Assembly: GCA_964449165.1 (NCBI GenBank)
Contig: CAYVAT010000003.1
Span: forward strand, 1-64,000
DNA from: CAYSCW01 sp964449165
GTDB taxonomy: Bacteria > Acidobacteriota > Aminicenantia > Aminicenantales > Aminicenantaceae
Length of the DNA: 64,000 bases
Reading direction: 5' to 3'
Positions 43,621 through 51,691 of this stretch are shown here, in pieces. Position 1 is the stretch's first letter. The number at the start of each line of letters is the position of its first letter. The notes beneath the pieces are model-generated. The model had not been told where the DNA came from. It saw nothing but the letters and a program-made list of their open reading frames with translations, and did not search any database. Position numbers and translations under genes: made by a program.

Positions 43621-44547
43621 ATGAAAAAAAAGATATCTGTCATCGGAGCTGGTCATGTTGGAGAAGTCACAGCCTTCAAAATCTCTGAGAAGGAACTGGG
43701 TGATGTAGTTCTCCTCGATGTTATTGAAGATATGCCCATCGGGAAAGGTCTGGATATGCGAGAAGGCGGTCCTGTTGGAAAGTATGACTCACAGATCATA
43801 GGGACTAATGCCTATGAAGATACAGCGAACTCCGATATTGTGGTCATTACAGCTGGAGTCCCTCGTAAACCTGGAATGAGTCGTGATGAGCTGGTGGGAA
43901 CGAATTTCGGCATTGTTAAGTCTGTCACCGAAAAGGTGGCTGAACAATCGCCCAATGCCATTCTCCTTGTTGTCAGCAATCCTCTTGATGCTATGGTGTA
44001 CACAGCGTTTAAAGTGAGCGGATTTCCTAAAAACAGAGTCTTTGGTATGGCCGGAATACTGGATACCACACGATTCCGTGCTTTCATTTCTATGGAACTC
44101 AAAGTTTCTGTAGAGAGCATCCAGGCTCTTGTTTTGGGAGGTCATGGAGACACGATGGTGCCCGTCGCACGTTATACCACTATCGCCGGCATTCCCCTCA
44201 GCCATTTTCTTCCACAAGACAGGATTGATGCCATAATCGAGAGGACCAGAAAAGGCGGCGGTGAAATCGTCAAGTATCTCAAAACAGGGAGTGCTTATTA
44301 TGCACCCTCCTTGGCAATAACAGAGATGGTTGAATCCATAGTCAGGGATAAGAAAAAAATATTACCCTGTGCGGCCTATCTTGAAGGGGAATATGGAATC
44401 AACGGTCTTTATTTTGGTGTCCCCATCAAACTGGGCGCTAAGGGAGTTGAAGAGATAATCGAGATCGACCTGACGGAGGAAGAAAAGGAAGCTATCAAAA
44501 ATTCAGAGGCTGCCGTGCGTAATGTAGTGGATCTGCTTAAGTTCTGA
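43621..44547 (+). CDS. mdh: Malate dehydrogenase (LDH-like type)
   Basis: Oxidises malate to oxaloacetate with NAD. 308 residues: GAGHVGEV cofactor loop, the malate-specific GVPRKPGMSRDEL with Arg in the mobile loop, SNPLDAM and the catalytic HGD in GGHGDTMVP. It is preceded by TATAAT (43594-43599, no good -35) and AAGGGAGG. The following fumarase gene starts 3 nt after its stop. Confidence 0.96.
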   Translation: MKKKISVIGAGHVGEVTAFKISEKELGDVVLLDVIEDMPIGKGLDMREGGPVGKYDSQIIGTNAYEDTANSDIVVITAGVPRKPGMSRDELVGTNFGIVKSVTEKVAEQSPNAILLVVSNPLDAMVYTAFKVSGFPKNRVFGMAGILDTTRFRAFISMELKVSVESIQALVLGGHGDTMVPVARYTTIAGIPLSHFLPQDRIDAIIERTRKGGGEIVKYLKTGSAYYAPSLAITEMVESIVRDKKKILPCAAYLEGEYGINGLYFGVPIKLGAKGVEEIIEIDLTEEEKEAIKNSEAAVRNVVDLLKF

Positions 44548-44550
44548 AAA

Positions 44551-45105
44551 ATGGCTGAACACAGAATCCAAACTCCAGTTTCAGATGATATTATCGCTAA
44601 AATGCGAGCCGGAGACAGAGTGTACATCACGGGATACCTTTACACGGGGAGAGATTCAGCTCACAAGAAATTAATCGAATTGGTCAATGAAGGGAGAGAA
44701 CTTCCTATAGATGTTAAGGGACAGTTCATGTATTATGTTGGTCCTACTCCAGCACGTCCAGGAAAATCCATCGGCTCTGCCGGTCCAACCACAAGCTACA
44801 GGATGGACTCCTATGCTCCTACCTTGCACGCTCTCGGTCTAAAGGGGACTATCGGTAAGGGATCCAGAAGCGAAGAAGTCAAAGAGGCTCTAAAAAAGCA
44901 CAAGGCTGTCTATCTTGCTGCTGTCGGCGGAGCAGGAGCTTTGATCTCCAAAAGTATAGAGGACGCAGAAGTCATTGCTTATCCGGAGCTTGGCCCAGAA
45001 GCCATTCGGAAAGTAAAAGTCAAAGATTTCCCCTGCATCGTTATCAATGATATGTATGGCGGTGATCTCTACGAGGAAGGAAAGAAAAAATATCAGAGAG
45101 AATAG
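44551..45105 (+). CDS. fumB: Class I fumarate hydratase, beta (C-terminal) subunit
   Basis: A 184-residue C-terminal part of two-subunit class I fumarase (fumarate to malate). It shows RAGDRVYITGYLYTGRD, the YVGPTPARPGKSIGSAGPTT stretch that binds substrate, and FPCIVINDMYGG. The partner alpha subunit with the 4Fe-4S cluster is not in this window although it is commonly adjacent. It is almost fused to the mdh transcript (3-nt gap). The symbol is used loosely for the beta subunit. Confidence 0.9.
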   Translation: MAEHRIQTPVSDDIIAKMRAGDRVYITGYLYTGRDSAHKKLIELVNEGRELPIDVKGQFMYYVGPTPARPGKSIGSAGPTTSYRMDSYAPTLHALGLKGTIGKGSRSEEVKEALKKHKAVYLAAVGGAGALISKSIEDAEVIAYPELGPEAIRKVKVKDFPCIVINDMYGGDLYEEGKKKYQRE

Positions 45106-45235
45106 CCTGAAGCACATTCGTTAGAAAGCTTTTTCTTGCTCTCTTGATCTGTCTGACCTAATTATCCGGGGTGGAAAGGAATCTTTTTCTATCCCGTTGA
45201 TTGAGGCAGAAAGTCGAACAAAAAGGAAAAAGATA

Positions 45236-46408
45236 ATGAAAATTCATGAGTATCAAGCCAAACAGATCCTTAAAAAATATGGGGTTCAGATCCCCGAGGG
45301 AGATGTAGCTGAAACACCAGCCCAGGCTAGAGAAATTGCCGGAAGAATCGGTCCCAAGATTGTACTCAAGGCTCAAATTCATGCAGGAGGAAGGGGGAAA
45401 GGAGGGGGGATTAAGCTGGCTAATTCCCTTGAAGAAGTAGAAAAGCTAGCTCAAGATATGATCGGTATGACGCTCATCACTCACCAGACTGGGCCCCAGG
45501 GAAAGCTGGTGAGGAGAATTCTTGTGGAAGAGGCTCTCAACATCGATCGTGAGCTCTATGTCGGAGTGGTGATCGACCGTGCCAAAGAGGCTCCGGTTAT
45601 CATGGCCTCTCCAGAAGGAGGAGTGGAAATCGAGAAGGTGGCTGCGGAAACTCCTGAGCTTATTTTTAAGGAATACATTAATCCTGCGACTGGATTTTTG
45701 CCCTTCCAGGCGAGAAAGCTGGCCTTCAAGTTAGGTCTCAAAGGAGAGACTTTTAAGCAAGCCGTAAAATTCATCCTCAGTCTCTATGCAGCTTTTAAAG
45801 CCACAGATGCTTCTCTGGCTGAAATCAATCCCCTTCTGATCACCAAGGAAGGTTATGTTATGGCACTGGATGCCAAGATGAATTTCGACGACAATTCCCT
45901 CCCCCGCCACCCAGATATCCTCCAGATGAGAGATTTGGATGAGGAAGATCCTCTGGAAGTGGAAGCTAGCAAGTCCAACCTCAACTATATCAAGCTGGAT
46001 GGAAACGTGGGCTGCATGGTTAATGGGGCAGGATTGGCTATGGCTACCATGGATATTATCATGTATTCAGGCGGAATGCCGGCCAATTTCCTCGATGTGG
46101 GCGGTGGCGTTTCTGAGGAGGCGGTAAAGAATGCGTTTAAAATCCTCGTCTCTGATAAAGACGTCAGGGCTGCTTTGATCAATATCTTCGGAGGGATTGT
46201 CCGTTGTGACCTGGTGGCCAGCGGCATTGTCATGGCGGCAAAAGAGATAGGGCTCAGAATTCCCATGGTGGTCAGGTTGGAGGGTACCAACGTCGATCAA
46301 GGGAAGAAAATTCTCAAAGATTCAGGACTTGCCTTTTATCCGGCAGAGAGCATGAGAGAGGCGGCTGAGAAAGTCGTTCCCTTAGCTGAGAAAGGAGCTT
46401 CACAGTGA
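45236..46408 (+). CDS. sucC: Succinyl-CoA synthetase beta subunit
   Basis: ATP-grasp subunit of succinyl-CoA synthetase (substrate-level phosphorylation in the TCA cycle). The 390-residue product starts MKIHEYQAKQILKKYGV, contains HAGGRGKGGG (nucleotide site) and ends with the NIFGGIVRCDLVA and RLEGTNVDQGKKIL segments. I start at ATG 45236 after AAAAGGAAAAAGAT; the frame is open further upstream without family similarity. It overlaps sucD by 4 nt. Confidence 0.96.
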   Translation: MKIHEYQAKQILKKYGVQIPEGDVAETPAQAREIAGRIGPKIVLKAQIHAGGRGKGGGIKLANSLEEVEKLAQDMIGMTLITHQTGPQGKLVRRILVEEALNIDRELYVGVVIDRAKEAPVIMASPEGGVEIEKVAAETPELIFKEYINPATGFLPFQARKLAFKLGLKGETFKQAVKFILSLYAAFKATDASLAEINPLLITKEGYVMALDAKMNFDDNSLPRHPDILQMRDLDEEDPLEVEASKSNLNYIKLDGNVGCMVNGAGLAMATMDIIMYSGGMPANFLDVGGGVSEEAVKNAFKILVSDKDVRAALINIFGGIVRCDLVASGIVMAAKEIGLRIPMVVRLEGTNVDQGKKILKDSGLAFYPAESMREAAEKVVPLAEKGASQ

Positions 46409-47274
46409 GCATTCTGATCGATGAAAACACGCGGGTAGCGATTCAAGGAATAACAGGTGGAGAAGGTACCTTTCACACTCAGCGAATGCAGGAGTACGGA
46501 ACAAAAGTGGTGGCCGGAGTGACTCCTGGTAAAGGAGGGCAAACTCATCTGGGTGTTCCTGTTTTTAATTCAGTTTCAGAGGCCGTAGAGAAAGAAGGAG
46601 CCAATGCTTCCGCCATCTTTGTTCCAGCCTTTTTTGCAGCTGATGCCGTGATGGAGGCCGCAGATGCAGGAGTCAGCCTGGCAGTCTGTATAACAGAGGG
46701 AATTCCTACCTTTGACATGATCAAGGCCAAACAATTCCTCAAAGATAAAGGATGCCGTCTTATCGGTCCCAACACACCAGGAATAATATCTCCAGGAAAG
46801 TGCAAAATAGGAATCATGCCCGGTCATATCCATTCCCCCGGGACAGTGGGCATCATCTCCCGCTCCGGAACATTGACTTATGAGGCCGTGGATCAGGTCA
46901 CAAGCCTTGGTTATGGTCAATCTACGGCAGTCGGAATTGGAGGTGATCCAATCGTCGGCCAGTCTTTTACCCATCTTTTGAGGCTGTTCAAGGAAGACAC
47001 AGCAACAGAGGCTGTTATCCTCATCGGAGAGATCGGAGGGACTGCCGAGGAAGAGGCAGCCGAGTATATCAAAGAAGAATTTCCCAAACCCGTGGTGAGC
47101 TTCATTGCCGGGCAAACAGCTCCCCCCGGGAGGAGAATGGGGCATGCAGGAGCTATCATCGCTGGTGGGAAAGGAACAGCCGGGGAGAAAATGGAGGCCC
47201 TGGAGGCGGCGGGTGTTATCGTGGCCAAGAGTCCAGCCGAAATTGGAAATAAGGTGAAAGAGGCTTTGAGTTGA
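46405..47274 (+). CDS. sucD: Succinyl-CoA synthetase alpha subunit
   Basis: CoA-binding subunit carrying the phosphohistidine. 289 residues; GITGGEGTFHTQRM and GVTPGKGG near the N-terminus, SRSGTLTYE, and the active-site His in GRMGHAGAI. GTG start within the sucC stop (GTGA), typical coupling. Confidence 0.96.
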   Translation: MSILIDENTRVAIQGITGGEGTFHTQRMQEYGTKVVAGVTPGKGGQTHLGVPVFNSVSEAVEKEGANASAIFVPAFFAADAVMEAADAGVSLAVCITEGIPTFDMIKAKQFLKDKGCRLIGPNTPGIISPGKCKIGIMPGHIHSPGTVGIISRSGTLTYEAVDQVTSLGYGQSTAVGIGGDPIVGQSFTHLLRLFKEDTATEAVILIGEIGGTAEEEAAEYIKEEFPKPVVSFIAGQTAPPGRRMGHAGAIIAGGKGTAGEKMEALEAAGVIVAKSPAEIGNKVKEALS

Positions 47275-47284
47275 AGATCAGCCT

Positions 47285-48988
47285 CTATCTTTTCCATTGC
47301 TTGTAAGGTAAAAGGGGAAAATCCTCCTTTTTGACAACCCTGTAGATGGGAAAGAAATCACCCTTTTCTGTTACCAGATTGTACTTCCTGTAGCGTATGA
47401 GCCCGTACTGTGACTGGGGCTCTAGGAGACAGGGGATCAGGTTGGCACCATCCTGGGCGCAGCAGACATAGCAGTCATCCCTCTTGACGAGGACTTGAAC
47501 AGTTTTCTTCACCACTTCAATTGCCTGAGGGGGAAGATAGTCGTATTCGGCAGGAACCATGTCTGCTACCGAATAAGCCTCCACTTCAAGAGCCGAATCA
47601 TTGCTAAAAATTTCAACATTCAATCCATGATGAAGGAGGGTTTCGATAACATCTTGATGCACAGAAGGGATGATATAGCCCACAGGCCTTGCCACACTGA
47701 TCTCTGGTTCCACCTTGGGGAACCAGTTTTTAACCACCTCTTCGACCACTTTGTATTGAGATGGATAAGGATAAGGAGCGATATCTTCTCTAGTGAGAGG
47801 ATCACCCGCTTTTTTGTCGTTTCTAAGGATGCCGCGAATCGGGGAATCGACACGCTCAAATCTTTTGATAGTTAGAGTTGGCTGTTTCGGGTCTTTAGCA
47901 TACCTCATCTTAAGATGGATAAGATCATCCTCTTTAAACGTTCTAGCTTTTTCCAGAAGATTTTGTCGCAAAGTGCTAACCATCTCTTTGATTTTGTCAG
48001 CATGGAGGGAAACACTTTCCGAAAAAAATCTTAAACCAAAGTACTGCCAACGGGTTCTTTCCTTTAAGGTTTTGATATTGTGTCGGGAGGCTCCCTCCTG
48101 GATAAAGGAGAGAGTCTCGTATATTCCCAGGCTGTTCCGGCCGTCGTTAAGGTCAGCCGTGCTGTAGCGTCTCATCAGCTTGCGTTTTCCTACATCTTCT
48201 GGACGGTATCTGACTCCTGCCGAGGAGTTAATCCCCATTTCCTGAGTGACGATGTATTCGTGGAAGGTGATTTTCTTCTTTTGGAGCTTTTTTTCCACCT
48301 CAGAAAGAATAGTTTCCTGAGAAAATTTCTGCAGCTCAGGACTGATATTGAGGTTGGACACACAGCCGATGGAGACACGGTAGTAATCGTCTCCTTTCTC
48401 ATGGACATCTATGGTGACTTCAGGCATCCACGTTCGGAAGACCCGATGGATGGCCTCAGCCTCAGGAGTCTCCAACTTGACATGATCTCGGTTTAGATCC
48501 AAATCCTGCTCGTTAGCACGCTGGTTGGACCAATTCCCGTAAGGATTTGCCTGGGGGATAATCAGAAAATTCAGCTTCTTGAGCAGAGGCTTAAGCTCTC
48601 CTTGGGCCAGATCTTTGATCATCCAGAGGGCCGCCTCTTTTGCGGATTGTTCATTGCCATGCTGGGAAGCGATGAGGAGCAATGTTGGTTTTTCTCTGCT
48701 GAGCTTATGCGGACAGCCTGCTCCTTCTTCTGTGATAATACAGAGAAAAAGATCCTTGGCACCGTACTCTTCAGTCTCACGTGTCTTTCCTATAATCTGA
48801 ACCTCTAACTCTGGACTGAGATGCTCCACTTGACTGAGGAAGATGGCAATGTCTTCATTCTGACTGTAGCGAATGTAGTTGATCTTTTCTCCTGGCGTTT
48901 TGATGGACTCTGCTTCCAAGTCCGGGGCTGGAAAAAATAAGAATAGATAGATTATAAGGGCAATTACCAAGAATCCTTTTTTAAGCAC
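47285..48988 (-). CDS. Secreted M14-family zinc carboxypeptidase
   Basis: A 567-residue exported peptidase: signal peptide (LVIALIIYLFLFFPAPDLEA), then an M14 domain with the zinc ligands His and Glu in ASQHGNEQ (HxxE) and the third ligand His in TIDVHEKG. The substrate-binding Asn-Arg pair (NPYGNWSNQR, DLDLNRDH) is seen, and the catalytic Glu is probably that in IYETLSFIQ. The C-terminal 200 residues are a region I do not recognise. It probably degrades external peptides for uptake by the OPT systems. GTG start, GGAGAG upstream. Confidence 0.85.
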   Translation of the reverse strand: MLKKGFLVIALIIYLFLFFPAPDLEAESIKTPGEKINYIRYSQNEDIAIFLSQVEHLSPELEVQIIGKTRETEEYGAKDLFLCIITEEGAGCPHKLSREKPTLLLIASQHGNEQSAKEAALWMIKDLAQGELKPLLKKLNFLIIPQANPYGNWSNQRANEQDLDLNRDHVKLETPEAEAIHRVFRTWMPEVTIDVHEKGDDYYRVSIGCVSNLNISPELQKFSQETILSEVEKKLQKKKITFHEYIVTQEMGINSSAGVRYRPEDVGKRKLMRRYSTADLNDGRNSLGIYETLSFIQEGASRHNIKTLKERTRWQYFGLRFFSESVSLHADKIKEMVSTLRQNLLEKARTFKEDDLIHLKMRYAKDPKQPTLTIKRFERVDSPIRGILRNDKKAGDPLTREDIAPYPYPSQYKVVEEVVKNWFPKVEPEISVARPVGYIIPSVHQDVIETLLHHGLNVEIFSNDSALEVEAYSVADMVPAEYDYLPPQAIEVVKKTVQVLVKRDDCYVCCAQDGANLIPCLLEPQSQYGLIRYRKYNLVTEKGDFFPIYRVVKKEDFPLLPYKQWKR

Positions 48989-49066
48989 TTTTTTCTCTCC
49001 TTTTCTATAAAATATGTATCTGTTTTTTTCAGTCTTTCGATGTTTTTCGCTTTTTAGGTTCTTCTC

Positions 49067-50305
49067 TTATCTTCCAGACTGACCCTCCTTCTCCTCTTTA
49101 TAGAGTAATTCCATGGTTATTTCTTTTTCCTCGCCCTGACGGAGTATGCGGAAACAGACTTCATCACCCCAATGGAATAGGGCCAAATACATTCTGAGTT
49201 CATTGATATCTGAGTATGTCTTGCCATCTACAGAAAGAATGACATCTCCCTTTTGAAAATCGTAATACTTTGCTACTCCTTGGATAGGGGCACTTCCCAG
49301 AATGAGATTGTCCAGTCCTTCGATTTTCTTTAGCTCGAGGCCTATGGATGGATAAGCAGGTCTCTGCTCCTCTGCAATGCCCCAGATAAAGTCGGCTAAG
49401 CTCCTTGAGATGAGGAGGTTTTTTTGCTCTTCAGGAATCTCCACACAGATAAATGTTATAAAGGGAAGATGGTCTCTTTCGAAGGCACGGCGGTTGATTC
49501 CCAGGTTGTAGAGAAAATGCCCGGATCCAGCCAAGACAATCATCCTTTTTTTCTCTCTCTTGGCTACTCGGTCAGCATTGTAGGCCATGACTTCATCCCA
49601 GGCTGCCTGAGCTCGATAGAGTCCTTCAAAGGCCATCTCTAACCCTTTGCCTTTCATTTCATGAGGAATAGAGGTGTTTTCGAAAATGGTTCGGATCAGA
49701 ATCCGATGTTCTTGGTTGGAAAGGTCAGGGCGGGGAATGATCTCTTTTTCCTCATCTGAGAGGGCATCCCATCCTTGCATCCTGATCTTGTGGATCAGGT
49801 TACGAGAGGCATTCAGGGCATATAGAGGGATCCTGTTCTCCTTTGCGAACTGAAAAATCTTCTCATAAAATGAGAAGTTGATATTCCAATGTTCATACCA
49901 TCTCGACTCGCGCAGGAATTCTTCTTTGGTGAGGATGCCAATGCTCCATTTATTCAATACTTCCTGGCTTGATACAGGTAACATCTCCAGGCCAATGATT
50001 AAATTTCTATCCCTTTGATAAAGGGCTTGGATGACTTTGAGCTGAATTTCGTGCATAGCAAGGCTATTGTGTGTTTCACCCAGGTAGATAAATTGGTTTT
50101 TCATCATTTCCCGGGCCATTTCTTCGAATGATAGGGAGGATTCTTCCTGAACAGAATAGATTTGACCGGGAAAGATGTCCATGGTTTTGTCTTTAAGATT
50201 TTTATCTCCTATTCGAAGAAGAAATATCCTCCCCTGCTCTTCTCCTGTCAGATTGATTGCAATAAATAAAAATAGTAACAGGTAGGTGATTTTTCGGGCT
50301 TTCAT
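49067..50305 (-). CDS. Exported ChaN-like (DUF399) protein with C-terminal PDZ domain
   Basis: A 412-residue protein with a signal peptide (KITYLLLFLFIAINLTG). A ChaN/DUF399 domain follows with YLGETHNSLAMHEIQL (about 75), GLEMLPVSSQ and a late VLAGSGHFLYNLGI. ChaN-type proteins bind haem and are related to the TIKI/EreA fold, several of which are metal-dependent peptidases or hydrolases. The last 90 residues form a PDZ domain (YYDFQKGDVILSVDGKTYSD). A lipobox Cys is not visible, so it is probably periplasmic. Start at ATG 50305; TTG 50320 is the alternative. Confidence 0.8.
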   Translation of the reverse strand: MKARKITYLLLFLFIAINLTGEEQGRIFLLRIGDKNLKDKTMDIFPGQIYSVQEESSLSFEEMAREMMKNQFIYLGETHNSLAMHEIQLKVIQALYQRDRNLIIGLEMLPVSSQEVLNKWSIGILTKEEFLRESRWYEHWNINFSFYEKIFQFAKENRIPLYALNASRNLIHKIRMQGWDALSDEEKEIIPRPDLSNQEHRILIRTIFENTSIPHEMKGKGLEMAFEGLYRAQAAWDEVMAYNADRVAKREKKRMIVLAGSGHFLYNLGINRRAFERDHLPFITFICVEIPEEQKNLLISRSLADFIWGIAEEQRPAYPSIGLELKKIEGLDNLILGSAPIQGVAKYYDFQKGDVILSVDGKTYSDINELRMYLALFHWGDEVCFRILRQGEEKEITMELLYKEEKEGQSGR

Positions 50306-50461
50306 TTTTTTCTCTTTCAAGTCAAAATTTTAGACTATGATATCTGTTCGTCTCATCTGCTGTCAAACAGTAAGGAAGACAGCCTCACATTTTCTTTTTT
50401 TTAACGTCTCGAATTATAATAAATTGGCAGTTCAAATGGGAAGGTTCCCTTTATATTAGAG

Positions 50462-51628
50462 ATGGAAACAGAACGAACCAAAAGCCAGAAGATTATCAAG
50501 ACCTTTGCGGCTGCTTCCTTTCTTAACGATTTGGGCTCAGACATCATCTATCCTATCTGGCCTCTATTCGTGACCGCTGTCCTGAAGGCCAACATGGTTG
50601 CCCTAGGATTTCTGGATGGGCTGGGAGAAGCACTGGTCTCTCTTTCTCAGGCAGGATCAGGTTATTTTTCTGACAGGCTGAGAAGAAGGAAAGTGTTTGT
50701 CTGGTTGGGTTATCTTTTGGGTTCACTCTCGCGATTAGGCTATGCCTTTTCATCGGTATGGCCCCATCTGATTCCTTTCCGTATCATGGATCGAGTAGGA
50801 AAAATAAGGGGCGCACCGCGGGACGCCCTGGTAGCCGATGCTTCCTCTACAGCAAACCGAGGGAAACATTTCGGTCTGATTAGAACCATGGACCATCTAG
50901 GAGCTTTGTGCGGAGTCCTGATCTGTATTGTGTTTTTCCGTTTTTTAGGATACAGGATTCTTTTTGCTCTGGCTGCAATCCCATCTCTTTTCAGCGCTAT
51001 TCTGATCATCTTTCTGATCAAGGAGAGGAAATCCAATAATATCCATATATCCAGAGGAGTATCCCCTAAAGAATTGAATCGGAATTTCCGGCTCTTCCTT
51101 CTTTTGAGTTCTCTTTTTGCTCTGGGGACCTTCAGCTATTCCTTTCTTCTGATATTTGCTAAAACATTCGGGTTCAAGACAACTTTTGTGCCTGTGCTGT
51201 ATTTGATCTTTACAGCTTCCGCCTCTCTTCTTTCTCTTCCTTTGGGCAGACTTTCGGATAAAATTGGAAGAAAGCCTGTGCTTCTGTTTTCCTACTTAAT
51301 CTGGGGTGCTGTTTGTCTCTGTTTCATCTTTGTGCGCAGTTCTGGGATGATCATTCTTGCTTTTTTTCTCTACGGAACTCACCGAGGAGCTCTGGAGCCG
51401 GTCCAGAAAACATTCGTCTGTGAGCTTTCTCCTCGGCTTTTCAGGGCAAGCTCTTTGGGCTTTTTTCAGATGGTCACAGGTCTTTGTGCTCTTCCCGCTT
51501 CTTTTATTGCTGGAATCCTCTGGGAGAGCTTGGGAATGGTTGCAACTTTTCTCTTTTCGTTAATCCTGACCTTGGGAGCCAGCGTCATGCTTATCTTGTT
51601 GAAAGAAGAACGTTCCTGTGAAGCCTGA
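50462..51628 (+). CDS. Major facilitator superfamily transporter
   Basis: A 388-residue, 12-helix MFS protein with motif A in both halves: YFSDRLRRRK (about 65) and GRLSDKIGRKPVL (about 265). Helix 4 holds RIMDRVGKIRGAPRDALVA, characteristic of a bacterial subfamily of uncharacterised permeases. Substrate unknown. It is divergent from the ChaN-PDZ gene and its end faces the EF-G paralogue. Confidence 0.85.
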   Translation: METERTKSQKIIKTFAAASFLNDLGSDIIYPIWPLFVTAVLKANMVALGFLDGLGEALVSLSQAGSGYFSDRLRRRKVFVWLGYLLGSLSRLGYAFSSVWPHLIPFRIMDRVGKIRGAPRDALVADASSTANRGKHFGLIRTMDHLGALCGVLICIVFFRFLGYRILFALAAIPSLFSAILIIFLIKERKSNNIHISRGVSPKELNRNFRLFLLLSSLFALGTFSYSFLLIFAKTFGFKTTFVPVLYLIFTASASLLSLPLGRLSDKIGRKPVLLFSYLIWGAVCLCFIFVRSSGMIILAFFLYGTHRGALEPVQKTFVCELSPRLFRASSLGFFQMVTGLCALPASFIAGILWESLGMVATFLFSLILTLGASVMLILLKEERSCEA

Positions 51629-51691
51629 AGAATGATATTCAGCTTTTCCCTTTTTGTAGCCCTTCTCAATCAAGCAGTAAAAATCTCTGAT

